This document shows positions 9,157-17,933 of a stretch of 64,000 nucleotides of DNA, in pieces (position 1 is the first letter of the stretch; each line of letters begins with the position of its first letter). Location of the stretch: assembly GCA_963768165.1 (NCBI GenBank), contig CAVYHJ010000003.1:310001-374000 (forward strand), read 5' to 3'. Source of the DNA: CAVYHJ01 sp963768165 [NCBI: uncultured bacterium]. Its GTDB lineage: Bacteria > UBP4 > UBA4092. Under the pieces are notes generated by a model. It worked only from the letters and a program-made list of their open reading frames with translations. It was not told the DNA's origin and did no database searches. The position numbers and the translations under genes were made by a program.

Positions 9157-10637
9157 ATTATTTGGATAAAGTAGATTTATCTCTCCAACTGAATAAAAGA
9201 GAATACAAAAAAATATTGCCTGATATAACCATCCGTTTAGGTGAATTACAGCGGAAGGCCCGCGAATTGAATATTCCCATATTGGTGGTATTCGCCGGAT
9301 GGAGTGCCTCCGGAAAAGGAACCCTGGTCAATCAATTTATCTCTCCCTTGGACCCGCGCGGTTTTAAAGTCTATAACATTGCTAAGGCAACCGAGGATGA
9401 AAAAGCGCGTCCCTATTTTTGGCGATTCTGGACCAAGACTCCAGCACGTGGAAGGATGTCAATTTTTATTCGAGGATGGTATCAGCGAGTCTGGGCGGAG
9501 CGGATTGAAAAATTGGTTTCCAAAAAAGAATGGATGAGAACCTACGATGAAATCAATTCCTTTGAAAAACAACTAATGGATGACGGCGCGCTCATTATTA
9601 AATTTTGGCTACATATTGATAAAAAAGAACAAAAGAGAAGATTAAGAGAACTGGAATCTGACCCTGCCACCTCATGGAGAGTGACCAAAGATGACTGGAG
9701 ACAACATAAACATTATAAAAAATATCTAGTGGCTGTTGAGGAAATGTTTGACAAAACAAATAATTCTTATGCACCGTGGACAATTATCGCAGCCACTGAT
9801 GAAGGATATGCCACAATCAATATCCTAGAAACCTTCAAAAGACAAATTGAAAATAAAATCAAGTCCATTGAACAACCGAAGAAGGAAATTATCGTAAAAT
9901 CTGATTTACCGAAAGATGCAAAGAAATCTATTTTGGGCAAAGTGGATTTATCCAAGTCGCTGAATCAGAAAGAATATGAAGAAAAATTGCAAAAATATGA
10001 AAAAACAATTCGGGAAATCCAATTTGAATTGTATGAGAAAAGAAAACCGATGCTTATTCTTTACGAGGGATGGGATGCCGCCGGTAAGGGAGGAAATATT
10101 AAAAGACTTACCCATAATCTGGACCCACGGGGATATGAGGTTGTCCCTATTGCCGCACCCAATGACCTGGAAAAGTCTCACCAATACCTTTGGCGGTTTT
10201 GGGTTAACCTTCCCAAAGCGGGACATATTACCGTATTTGACAGAACATGGTATGGGAGAGTGATGGTAGAACGTATTGAAGGGTTTTGTGCGGAAAAGGA
10301 TTGGAAACGTGCCTATCAGGAAATCAATGATTTTGAAAAGCAATTGACTGATTTTGGCGCGATAATCATAAAGTTCTGGTTGCAGATTGGTAATGCAGAA
10401 CAACTGAAACGGTTTAAAGAGCGCGAGACCATTCCCTATAAGAAATGGAAAATCACTGATGAGGACTATCGGAATAGGGAGAAATGGAATTTATATAAAG
10501 TTGCCGTGGATGAAATGTTATTGAAAACCAGTACACCACACGCTCCCTGGACAATTGTGGAATCCAACTCTAAATACTACGCACGGATTAAAGCGTTGAA
10601 GACAGTGATCGATACGGCGCAAGAACATCTTTCTTAA
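9153..10637 (+). CDS. pap: Polyphosphate:AMP phosphotransferase (two PPK2 domains)
   Basis: 494 residues made of two fused PPK2 domains, the architecture of class II PPK2 enzymes that phosphorylate AMP to ADP using polyphosphate. Domain 1 (about 1-230) has a Walker A FAGWSASGKGT. Domain 2 (about 265-490) has YEGWDAAGKGG, the LDPRGY motif and the lid motif FDRTWYGRVMVERIEGF. In domain 1 the equivalent lid reads IFIRGWYQRVWAERIE, lacking the Asp, so domain 1 is probably degenerate and domain 2 catalytic. It is translationally coupled to the DUF2007 gene. Confidence 0.92.
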   Translation: MNYLDKVDLSLQLNKREYKKILPDITIRLGELQRKARELNIPILVVFAGWSASGKGTLVNQFISPLDPRGFKVYNIAKATEDEKARPYFWRFWTKTPARGRMSIFIRGWYQRVWAERIEKLVSKKEWMRTYDEINSFEKQLMDDGALIIKFWLHIDKKEQKRRLRELESDPATSWRVTKDDWRQHKHYKKYLVAVEEMFDKTNNSYAPWTIIAATDEGYATINILETFKRQIENKIKSIEQPKKEIIVKSDLPKDAKKSILGKVDLSKSLNQKEYEEKLQKYEKTIREIQFELYEKRKPMLILYEGWDAAGKGGNIKRLTHNLDPRGYEVVPIAAPNDLEKSHQYLWRFWVNLPKAGHITVFDRTWYGRVMVERIEGFCAEKDWKRAYQEINDFEKQLTDFGAIIIKFWLQIGNAEQLKRFKERETIPYKKWKITDEDYRNREKWNLYKVAVDEMLLKTSTPHAPWTIVESNSKYYARIKALKTVIDTAQEHLS

Positions 10638-10695
10638 TTCCACTTGTAGAAATTATTACTTCGTTATATCATCAAATCACGGGTAAGGAATAATA

Positions 10696-10965
10696 ATGAG
10701 CAGGATTCAAATATTTTTTTATATTCGAGGGTTGATTAATGTGTATGAATTTATCCTACTAATTCGTATTATTATTTCCTATTTGGATGTGAATGTTTAT
10801 CACCCGGTAGTTCAATTATTATTTCGGATAACCGACCCTGTGATGAGCACTGTGCGGCGGTATATTCCCTGCCAATTTGGGATGATGGATTTCTCCCCTA
10901 TGGTGATTATATTTCTACTTTTTATAATTCAGCGCGCTCTCGCCACTCTACTTTTCGGAATGTAA
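10696..10965 (+). CDS. yggT: YggT family membrane protein
   Basis: 89 residues; AAGGAA precedes the ATG. It has two hydrophobic segments, about 5-30 and 62-86, around a short loop with the family pattern IISYLDVNVYHPVVQLLFRITDPV. Members are small inner-membrane proteins linked to osmotic balance, cell division or photosystem assembly in different bacteria; the molecular role is unclear. It lies 58 bases behind pap on the same strand. Confidence 0.85.
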   Translation: MSRIQIFFYIRGLINVYEFILLIRIIISYLDVNVYHPVVQLLFRITDPVMSTVRRYIPCQFGMMDFSPMVIIFLLFIIQRALATLLFGM

Positions 10966-11000
10966 AATAAAATATTTTTCCGAAAAAATACATTTTTCTC

Positions 11001-11028
11001 TTGACAAGTAAAATAGTTGTGCTACTAT
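11001..11028 (+). promoter_or_regulatory. Sigma-70 promoter of the Lys-rich micro-gene
   Basis: TTGACA at 11001-11006, 16-base spacer, TACTAT at 11023-11028. The -35 box is a perfect match. The predicted start would fall near 11035, just before the AGGAGGTGAT ribosome binding site of the 19-codon gene. Confidence 0.65.
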
Positions 11029-11054
11029 TTTGGTGGAGAAGGAGGTGATTTGCT

Positions 11055-11114
11055 TTGGCTGGTGCAAAGAAAAAAGTAGCAAAAAAGAAAGCGGCAAAGA
11101 AAAAAAAGAAATAA
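11055..11114 (+). CDS. Lys/Ala-rich 19-residue micro-protein
   Basis: A TTG start at 11055 follows AGAAGGAGGTGATTTGC, an almost complete match to the 16S anti-Shine-Dalgarno sequence at ideal spacing. The product is MAGAKKKVAKKKAAKKKKK: 12 Lys, 5 Ala, no acidic residue. The composition resembles histone H1-like or ribosomal-protein tails, so nucleic-acid binding is plausible but unproven. The gene is a closed unit with its own promoter (11001-11028) and terminator (11158-11188). It is too short for standard gene callers. Confidence 0.6.
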   Translation: MAGAKKKVAKKKAAKKKKK

Positions 11115-11157
11115 CTGGCTGAATACACCTTCTAAGTGATCTTGCCATCACATAGAA

Positions 11158-11188
11158 ACCGTCCCGGAAGTTCGGGACGGTTTTTTTT
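11158..11188 (+). terminator. Rho-independent terminator
   Basis: Nine-base perfect stem ACCGTCCCG / CGGGACGGT with a six-base loop, followed by eight T. It closes the micro-gene unit on the plus strand. Confidence 0.93.
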
Positions 11189-11304
11189 GTCTCCATCAAT
11201 TTTTCAAAACCCTTCCGAACCTTTGTCATTACTGGAAAATATTAGAATCTCAGGAGAAGAAAAAACAACAAGATTCAGCGTATTACAGAAAAAAATGAAT
11301 ACTC

Positions 11305-12162
11305 TCAGCCCTTGTGACAAGAATGATTTTCTGACATAGAAATCATTTTGGGGGTAATTAATTTGTTTAATTCCTGCTCGGGTAAATCTGAAGTAGCGGT
11401 ATAAATCAAATTATTATTTTTCCAAATTAATACATTGTTTTTGTAATACGTTCCCAAATAATAAGATTGACCATTCACCGACTTGGCAACGGCTTTGGGA
11501 AATTTTATATCCATAGCACTAATCATTTCCAACGAAACCAAATGCCCGGCGTGTCTTAAGGAAAGATAGATACTGGGCTTTCCCGCCAACTCCCCAAACC
11601 GGCAACCGGATATACTGAAAGATTGGGTATCAAAATTAGGAACTACCATCGTAAATTTCCGTTGATGAGAAGCGTTAACTTTTTGAATCAAAGTCTTGGG
11701 GTCCGAGTCTGTATAGTTCATGGTATATTTCCCGTGTTTGTCCAAGTCATAACTATTGGAGGCACTTTTACAAACCCACCATTGGGCAACATCTGTAACC
11801 GGAGGTTGATAAATCCATGTCATGTAAGCAAAGTACACCACCACAAGGCTGGCTATCGCCGTGGTTAAGGGTACGGGCCGGGTAATTGGTGTGCTTAGAA
11901 CATTTTTTATTCTTTGCCAGAATGATATTTGACTGGATTCCGATTGAATTTGTATAAGAATCTTATCGCGCAGACCGACAGGGGTGTTGACGGTAGGAAG
12001 TTTTGTCTTAACCAGTTTGCGGGTATATTGTTCCAAGGACACTTTTTCCTGACATACCATACAACTCTCGATATGGAGGGACACGTCCTCATGTTCCCGG
12101 GACTCCAGCCGGTTATCTATCCAGGCGCTGATTCTTTCGCTTATGTCTTTACAATTCAACAT
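11305..12162 (-). CDS. Membrane anti-sigma factor, zf-HC2 type
   Basis: 285 residues. The N-terminal zinc-binding anti-sigma domain has the full motif C4, H30, C34, C37. One membrane segment follows at about 98-118 (TTAIASLVVVYFAYMTWIY), then an extracytoplasmic domain of about 165 residues that I do not recognise and that carries no FecR or TPR features. It follows the sigma gene by 15 bases on the same strand and is its likely antagonist. It differs in architecture from the two FecR/TPR anti-sigma factors in this window. Confidence 0.82.
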   Translation of the reverse strand: MLNCKDISERISAWIDNRLESREHEDVSLHIESCMVCQEKVSLEQYTRKLVKTKLPTVNTPVGLRDKILIQIQSESSQISFWQRIKNVLSTPITRPVPLTTAIASLVVVYFAYMTWIYQPPVTDVAQWWVCKSASNSYDLDKHGKYTMNYTDSDPKTLIQKVNASHQRKFTMVVPNFDTQSFSISGCRFGELAGKPSIYLSLRHAGHLVSLEMISAMDIKFPKAVAKSVNGQSYYLGTYYKNNVLIWKNNNLIYTATSDLPEQELNKLITPKMISMSENHSCHKG

Positions 12163-12177
12163 CGTTTATTCGTACCC

Positions 12178-12765
12178 TTATTCTTTCACATACCCCTGTT
12201 GTTTGCCATATTCCCACAAACTGATTTGGAGCATTTTCCGACCACGAGATATTCTAGACCGAACCGTACCTGTGGGACAATCCATGATTTGAGCAATTTC
12301 CTCATAAGTCATTTCTTGTAAATCACACAAAATTACCGCTGTCCGGAACTCTTCCGGTATTTTATCCAAAGCATCCATTATCTCATCGCCCATCATTTCA
12401 CCAAAAACATCCTTTTCAACGGCTCTTAATAATTCCCCCGGGTTACTTTTGGCCAATTGTTCAAAATAAGGTTCAATTTCCTCAAACGCCACCTGTTTGG
12501 GTTCTTTCATTTTCTTGCGATACCTATTAATAAAAGTATTTCTCAATATTTTCAACAACCAAGCACGAATATTGGTTCCTTGCTCAAATTGATGGAAGAA
12601 CCGGTAGGCGCGTAAATAGGTCTCCTGGACCAAATCTTCCGCATCTTCCGGCCTGCGGGTAAAACGTAACGCGGCATTATATAAAAGACCCAAATGGGGC
12701 AAGGCTTGTTCTTCAAATAGCTGTTTTTGTTCTGGATTTTGACCCTTATCAACTGAAGATGCCAT
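12178..12765 (-). CDS. ECF sigma factor, SigE/RpoE-like
   Basis: Sigma-2 at about 10-85 ([20 protein letters not shown], then [18 protein letters not shown]) and sigma-4 at about 130-185 ([20 protein letters not shown], then [14 protein letters not shown]). These are close to the SigE/RpoE group. ATG 12765 leaves a normal N-terminus of about 15 residues before sigma-2; the same frame can begin at 12822 but would add 19 atypical residues, and neither start has a clear ribosome binding site. It forms an operon with the zf-HC2 anti-sigma gene. Confidence 0.9.
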   Translation of the reverse strand: MASSVDKGQNPEQKQLFEEQALPHLGLLYNAALRFTRRPEDAEDLVQETYLRAYRFFHQFEQGTNIRAWLLKILRNTFINRYRKKMKEPKQVAFEEIEPYFEQLAKSNPGELLRAVEKDVFGEMMGDEIMDALDKIPEEFRTAVILCDLQEMTYEEIAQIMDCPTGTVRSRISRGRKMLQISLWEYGKQQGYVKE

Positions 12766-12884
12766 TGCCAGCAGAGGCAACCCAATATTATGCAATATTA
12801 TGTTATAGAAGGACATATTCATTAAACAAAAGTAAATTGTATTCCAGTTTCCTTAGAAAAGGCAAGTTTATTGTTATCAATGAA

Positions 12885-12908
12885 GCAAGTTTCAGGTTTC
12901 AAGTTAAA
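12885..12908. repeat. Dispersed GTTTCAAG-type repeat
   Basis: GCAAGTTTCAGGTTTCAAGT followed by TAAA; shares the AAGTTTCAGGTTTCAAGTTA core with the copy at 8088-8114. Confidence 0.7.
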
Positions 12909-13049
12909 AGGAAAGAGGATAAAGAATTTAGGGGTTGGGGTTAAACAAAGAACGCCCAAGGTTGAAACCGTGGGCTATCCATTTCATGGAATCTCTCATC
13001 GTTTCTCCCGCTGCTGGGAGAATGTAGTCGTAGGGGGGAATTCAGTGTT

Positions 13050-13083
13050 CCCCTCACCCCAGCCATCTCCCAAAGGGAGAGGG
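13050..13083. repeat. REP-like palindromic repeat, copy 1
   Basis: CCCCTCACCCCAGCC followed by ATCTCCC AAA GGGAGAGGG. The last part forms a hairpin. The upstream flank GGGGAA..CAGTGTT is shared with copy 2, so the repeated unit is about 50-55 bases. Confidence 0.75.
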
Positions 13084-13197
13084 AAATGTTTGTGTTGGGG
13101 CTTGAGGCATCAAGCCTGTAAGTTTGTCATTACTAATGAATATGGCAATCTCGTTTTAAGAGTTGTTATTTCCGACAACGAGGGGAAGCCAGTGTTA

Positions 13198-13230
13198 CCC
13201 TCACCCCAACCCTCTCCCAAAGGGAGAGGG
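13198..13230. repeat. REP-like palindromic repeat, copy 2
   Basis: CCCTCACCCCAACC followed by CTCTCCC AAA GGGAGAGGG, with the same upstream flank as copy 1. The type is widespread in bacterial genomes. Confidence 0.75.
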
Positions 13231-13417
13231 AGAAGAAACCGACTAAATTAATATATCCATAGTTTGAAGTTTAAAGTGATATACCCATAAAGGGTTACAC
13301 TACGCGTAGTGTAGGGATTTCTTCCCGTGGGGATGGGATTTTAGATGAAAGATTTCATCCTTTGCTCCGCTCAAGGACATGGATTTAAGATTTAAAAGAG
13401 AATTACTTGGTTAGAAG

Positions 13418-13456
13418 GCGTCGGGAAATCCATAAAGAACATTTCATTCCCGACGC
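13418..13456. repeat. GCGTCGGGAA inverted repeat, copy 1
   Basis: GCGTCGGGAA and its exact complement TTCCCGACGC separated by 19 bases. A second copy lies at 18983-19015, and an isolated half (CGTCGGGAA) lies near 13533. Confidence 0.7.
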
Positions 13457-13542
13457 ATGAAAGTCTTCTGGGTTGTCATTCTTGAGGGAGTGTTTTTTAC
13501 GACCGAAGAATCTCTCGGGAAATCAAGCAATACGTCGGGAAA

Positions 13543-14469
13543 TTAATTTTCTATCAATATTTCATGGATTCTTAAGTATATATTTCCAGTTTGTGAGGCA
13601 TGCCTTCGTTTCCTTAGCAAAAGTTGTAATAAGTCAATACGTCCTTCTACTACCGCCATTAAATCACTACCATCCATTAAGATCATCAATCTTCTACCAG
13701 TAGAATGTGCCTTAATTGCATCCTCTGAATATCCATTAACAGACAAATATAATCCTAAAGTATTATCAAGTTTTCTTGACAATTTACCACTAAAAGCATC
13801 CAATTCCTGGATACGAATTTGTTCCTTTTGCCATTTACCCTCAAATAAATAATCAATATTTTCAAATGTAAAAGCACCATCTATTTGTTCACCTTGAATT
13901 TTAAATGATGCTTTAGGATCCAAATCAAATAAAGTAAAGAGTTCTTTAATAATTTTTTCAAGTGCATAGCCTCTTTTTTGCATATTGCTTTCCCTAAGCA
14001 ATTGAAAATAATTGCTTTTTAAATCTTCTAATTTTTTATATACTCCTTGGTTTTGTAATCTTTTCTCAAAAGCCTTTTTTCTTCTTTCTTCGATTTCTTT
14101 TTGTTCATCAATTATTTCAAAATGTCCTTGTACTAATTTTCTCAAAGCTTTAATAGATTCTTCGGCTTTTTTTGCTTTCTCTTTTCCATCATCCAATCTC
14201 ATTAAGTGAGAATAATCTTCAATTTTGATAACCTCTGACATTAACTTTAATAAATCATTTTGATATCTATCTTGATTTTTGGAAAAAAGCTCTATCAAAC
14301 TTGTAACAATATTCCTTTTATATTCACCCCAATTGAACCTACTTAGTATTTCAGGATTGCTTATTGTATTCATTAAAAAACTTTGAAGATCTGATTTATA
14401 CCAATACACGTTTACTAGCGCTTCTTTTAACGCATTAATGGCAGCAGGGGATATTTTCTTTTGACTCAT
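13543..14469 (-). CDS. Restriction endonuclease-like protein (PD-(D/E)XK)
   Basis: 308 residues, lower GC than its neighbours. The N-terminal ~75 residues are helical (ALVNVYWYKSDLQSFLMNTI and following), then a coiled coil at about 95-150. The C-terminal half looks like a PD-(D/E)XK nuclease: an ALEKIIKELF helix, GEQIDGAF with the Asp, and LFEGKWQ with the E-x-K catalytic pair, then the helix RIQELDAFSGKLSRKL. It lies 47 bases behind the type ISP-like enzyme on the same strand, so a defence role (Mrr or type IV-like nuclease, or accessory nuclease) is likely. The target is unknown. Confidence 0.68.
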   Translation of the reverse strand: MSQKKISPAAINALKEALVNVYWYKSDLQSFLMNTISNPEILSRFNWGEYKRNIVTSLIELFSKNQDRYQNDLLKLMSEVIKIEDYSHLMRLDDGKEKAKKAEESIKALRKLVQGHFEIIDEQKEIEERRKKAFEKRLQNQGVYKKLEDLKSNYFQLLRESNMQKRGYALEKIIKELFTLFDLDPKASFKIQGEQIDGAFTFENIDYLFEGKWQKEQIRIQELDAFSGKLSRKLDNTLGLYLSVNGYSEDAIKAHSTGRRLMILMDGSDLMAVVEGRIDLLQLLLRKRRHASQTGNIYLRIHEILIEN

Positions 14470-14516
14470 AATTTTTCTTTAATAATTGCTAAATAAATTC
14501 ATAATAATCACTCGGG

Positions 14517-17500
14517 CTATTTTATTGGCCACCCACCGTGAGAATCAATCACTTTATCAATTTCTGCCATGAGGCGAATGGTTTCGGATAAAACAGAGAC
14601 GATTTGTTGGTAATGGGAGATGTCGTCATAGGAGAGTTGTCTGCCTTTGCGGTCTTTGAGCCATTTCTGGCAGACTTGGTATCCACCGATATGGAAGTTC
14701 CAAATTTCAAGGGTAACGCCCTCAAAGTATTGGTTTTTGTTAATCCAGACTCTGCCTTTTTTAGCACCTTGTCCTAGTTCGGTGTAGCGGACATTTTCTA
14801 TAGTATGGTCTCCGTCTATAGGATAAGAGGTTATCGAAGTGCCTTGTTTTTCCATTAAATGCAGACCAACCAATTCATTTCCTAAATCACACAATTCCCT
14901 GAACAGTTTAGGATTAGAGGTTAAGGGCAATCGAGGGAAATCTATTTTTAGGAATTCGGCATAGCGTTTTCGATAGGTCGAGGAATGAAAGACAGCATAC
15001 ATATAATTGAATACATCTTCGGGTCCAAAGGTTAGGCGGGTCGCAGACCCGCCCCTACTGAGATTGCCTTTGCCATCAGGGATAAATGTCATTTTTAGTT
15101 GTTGGGAAAAATCCTTAATAAATTCAAGAGATAGATTTGGTTTTCGTTTTCCTGATCCCGTTTTTCCATAAAGGTCGTCTTTTTCAGTATCAGAATAAAG
15201 GTAGAGAGGAAAAATCGTTGCGTTATCAAGTGATGAAATAATACTCTTATCTGTAACAAATCTTGAAACAAAAAACATATAAGTTCTTTTGTCACGACTA
15301 TTACGAACTGTAATCAATCCAAGATTTTTCTGTAATAAGTTATCAAGAACATTATGCCGCGGCCAAGTTGCCAAATTTGAGGAATAATAAATCCATCTAA
15401 TATCGAATGGTCGATATTGGTATTCAACTACTTTTTTATCCTTAATATCATCTTTTTTAATAGCTATTCGAGCTTCAGATAGTTTCCAGTCTCTTTTATC
15501 ATCCAAATTGTAATCTTGTAGTATCTCTCCATCAGTTTTATTTGAACAAAGCACACTTAACCTTTGGAGTATTTCCTTACTATTAAAACCTACAGCAAAA
15601 TGATCTCTAGAAGTCTCAACCCCGAGTGAATTAACCAATATGAACTCTGAAATCTTCTTAAAACTTTCGTATTCCTTTTGTCCATCAATATTATACGGAG
15701 TGAAAAAATAGAACTTTTTTGTAGGATTTAATTTTGTCCAAGTAGTTGTGGCAACATTGTCCTCATCTAATAAAATGTATTTCTTTTCACGAAGCCCCCA
15801 GAGGTTGGCGTGTTTAATGGTTTTTTGTAGGTGTCCAGCGCGCTGGACACCTACAGGTTTTTTGACGAAGATACCAATGGCAACACCTTGTTGAATATCA
15901 AAAACATTTTCATCTTTAGAACCATCGGGACATTTTTCTTTCTTTTTACTACTACCATGCAAATCTAAGATATAAATATCGTCAAAGGTTTCAAGAAGGC
16001 TTTCTCGCATACGTCTATGGGTTATACCGTCCAAATAAGTATTATTTGATATAAATGCTAAGATTCCATATCCCGTTTCATTAATGCGCCATTGAGCAAA
16101 ACGGAAAAACTTAATAAAATCATCGTCTAGATTGAGCTTTCTTTCATTTAAATCTTTCTTATAATCATCAATTAAATTGGTTATCCAGTCACCTTTATTT
16201 TGAGAACTAACGGAATAGGGTGGATTACCTAAAACAACCATAACAGGAACATCTTTTTTAATATTACTTGCTTCATTGGCTTCTTCCGCAAGCCATTGCG
16301 CAAAAAGCGGTAACCCTGTTAATTCATAGGCTTCTTCCAAAGTATTGGTAAGATAAACTCTTAAGCGTTCCTTTTCTTTAAAATCGTATTTCATTTCTGC
16401 CAGTTGGAGACCGAGTTTCATGTGAGCGACAGCATAGGGTGCCATGAGTAATTCAAACCCGAAAAGACGGGGTAGAAGGTCTTGGGAGACGTAGGATTTC
16501 CAAGCACCTTTTTGACCTTTAGCGAGTAGATGGTCATAGATATGGTCAACGACGCCATGGAGGAATGTACCCGTGCCAGTGGCGGGGTCGAGAATCAGGA
16601 CTTTGTGGACATCGGTAGTGCCTTTGCCATCGGGATTATTCATTTTGATTTTAGAAGAATCCGCCAACCCATCTTTTAGACCGAAATCGGTTTTGAGAAT
16701 ATGGTCAACACTGCGAACGATATAAGAGACCACGGGTTCAGGGGTGTAATAAACTCCACGGGATTCCCGCATTTTGGGGTCATAGGCGGAAAGGAAGGTT
16801 TCATAGAAATGTACAACAGGGTCTTCCCTACGGGTGCGTTTGCCAAAGTCTGCGAGAATCTCATCAATCTTGGCACGATTGAGAAGGTGAATTAAATCTT
16901 CAACAATCCAAAGGATATGTTCATCCAAGTCCACTCCGGCGATGTGGTCAAACATTTTACGCAAGAATGGATTGGTTTTGGGTAAATCATAAGCGGCATC
17001 TTTGCGTGTAAATAGTTCCCCCGGTTTGGCATTACATTTAGCGGCAAAGAGACCATAGCATATTGTTTGGGCATACATATCAGCGAATTGGTCAGGGGTG
17101 AGGTCATGAAGAAGAACCTTACGAAAGCCGTCCAATTGTTCATGGAGAGTGCCTTTTTCTATTTCCTGTTTGAAAGTTAATTGGATACTATTGCGAATTA
17201 GCTTTGCCAACGATGCCATGCGTTGGGCTAAATCTTTAGGACTCATAATCGTCGGGACTTCATGAGTCAGGAAATTGGTAAGAAGTTCTAAAACCTGTTT
17301 TTCACCTTCGGGGTCAAGATTTAATTTACTTTTCTTAAGGTCAGATTTGAAACCTGACCCTACAAGAGAGGCGGTTAAGCGATGTTCGCCCAACACATAC
17401 CAGCGGAATTCGAGATAATCGGTTAGGATGAGATTGGGAAGACCGTCCCGATAGCGTTGGAGTTGTTCACTATCTTCCCATTCATCGAGGGATTCACCGA

Positions 17501-17726
17501 TTTTCTTGGTCTCCATATAACCGAGAGGGATGTCTCGTTTAGTGATAATAAAATCCGGTGCACCGCACTCGCTCCATTTGGGTTCATTGGTAGCTGTGAT
17601 GCCTTTTTCCAATGATTCAATGAGTTTTTTAAGAGCAGGGCGATGGGTATGTTCGGTAGCGTTCCCCTCTTTCAGGGCTTTGGTGATTTCTGAAATATAT
17701 GTTTGTAATGGAGTATTAATTAGCAT
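14517..17726 (-). CDS. Type ISP/IIG-like restriction-modification enzyme
   Basis: 1069 residues; AGGGG precedes the ATG. Residues about 40-130 carry a nuclease motif (APDFII, then GYMETKK, i.e. D-x(n)-E-x-K). A helical connector follows, then an N6-adenine methyltransferase with motif I DPATGTGTFLHG (about 375) and motif IV NPPY (about 510). The C-terminal half resembles the LlaBIII-type specificity domain. No helicase motifs are present, so cleavage would not be powered by translocation as in LlaBIII; it is probably a single-chain enzyme that methylates and cuts. Three palindromic elements lie inside the coding sequence without breaking the frame (15035-15060, 15826-15855, 17340-17366). It is followed by a nuclease-like gene, forming a defence island flanked by repeats. 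Confidence 0.85.
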   Translation of the reverse strand: MLINTPLQTYISEITKALKEGNATEHTHRPALKKLIESLEKGITATNEPKWSECGAPDFIITKRDIPLGYMETKKIGESLDEWEDSEQLQRYRDGLPNLILTDYLEFRWYVLGEHRLTASLVGSGFKSDLKKSKLNLDPEGEKQVLELLTNFLTHEVPTIMSPKDLAQRMASLAKLIRNSIQLTFKQEIEKGTLHEQLDGFRKVLLHDLTPDQFADMYAQTICYGLFAAKCNAKPGELFTRKDAAYDLPKTNPFLRKMFDHIAGVDLDEHILWIVEDLIHLLNRAKIDEILADFGKRTRREDPVVHFYETFLSAYDPKMRESRGVYYTPEPVVSYIVRSVDHILKTDFGLKDGLADSSKIKMNNPDGKGTTDVHKVLILDPATGTGTFLHGVVDHIYDHLLAKGQKGAWKSYVSQDLLPRLFGFELLMAPYAVAHMKLGLQLAEMKYDFKEKERLRVYLTNTLEEAYELTGLPLFAQWLAEEANEASNIKKDVPVMVVLGNPPYSVSSQNKGDWITNLIDDYKKDLNERKLNLDDDFIKFFRFAQWRINETGYGILAFISNNTYLDGITHRRMRESLLETFDDIYILDLHGSSKKKEKCPDGSKDENVFDIQQGVAIGIFVKKPVGVQRAGHLQKTIKHANLWGLREKKYILLDEDNVATTTWTKLNPTKKFYFFTPYNIDGQKEYESFKKISEFILVNSLGVETSRDHFAVGFNSKEILQRLSVLCSNKTDGEILQDYNLDDKRDWKLSEARIAIKKDDIKDKKVVEYQYRPFDIRWIYYSSNLATWPRHNVLDNLLQKNLGLITVRNSRDKRTYMFFVSRFVTDKSIISSLDNATIFPLYLYSDTEKDDLYGKTGSGKRKPNLSLEFIKDFSQQLKMTFIPDGKGNLSRGGSATRLTFGPEDVFNYMYAVFHSSTYRKRYAEFLKIDFPRLPLTSNPKLFRELCDLGNELVGLHLMEKQGTSITSYPIDGDHTIENVRYTELGQGAKKGRVWINKNQYFEGVTLEIWNFHIGGYQVCQKWLKDRKGRQLSYDDISHYQQIVSVLSETIRLMAEIDKVIDSHGGWPIK
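15035..15060 (-). repeat. In-frame palindromic element, copy B
   Basis: On the minus strand CAGTAGG then GGCGGGTC TGC GACCCGCC. It encodes part of SRGGSATRLT in the restriction-modification protein. Like the other two copies it begins with GTAGG and then forms a hairpin. Confidence 0.7.
15826..15855 (-). repeat. In-frame palindromic element, copy C
   Basis: A perfect 30-base palindrome with half-site TGTAGGTGTCCAGCG. It encodes PVGVQRAGHLQ in the restriction-modification protein and does not disturb the frame. Confidence 0.75.
17340..17366 (-). repeat. In-frame palindromic element, copy A
   Basis: On the minus strand TTGTAGG then GTCAGGTTT C AAATCTGAC C, a hairpin with one G/A mismatch. It encodes VGSGFKSDL in the restriction-modification protein. 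It shares the GTAGG lead with copies B and C although the stems differ. Confidence 0.68.
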
Positions 17727-17933
17727 AACCCCTTTTTATATACGAGTAATAGTTTTATTGATTGGAGAAGAAATGTCAAGGAAGAAAGACTGGATTCCCG
17801 TTCGGAGCCGGAAATAACAATAAAACGCAGAACGATCCCCGATTTCTCGAGGACATGGATTGCCACGCTTTGCTCGCAATGACAAAATTTAAAAAAAAGA
17901 TTGACAACGAGAAAAATGGAGATATAATAATAT

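Larger units (their letters stand above)
12823..13542. other. Repeat-rich intergenic region
   Basis: No gene. It is packed with short palindromes: a GTTTCAAG repeat (12885-12908), an imperfect inverted repeat CCCAAGGTT/AACCGTGGG (12955-12974), TTCTCCC/GGGAGAA (13003-13022), two GGGAGAGGG elements (13050-13083, 13198-13230), GGCTTGA/TCAAGCC (13099-13116), an 18-base perfect palindrome TACACTACGCGTAGTGTA (13296-13313), a GCGTCGGGAA inverted repeat (13418-13456), and a stretch at about 13475-13520 that resembles the common GTCATTC...GAAGAATCTC dispersed repeat. It borders the restriction-modification genes. Confidence 0.75.

Noticed and set aside
12871-13251. 126-codon plus-strand frame
   Set aside because: It consists of translated palindromic repeats (PSPQPSPKGRG twice), has no ribosome binding site and no gene-like composition.
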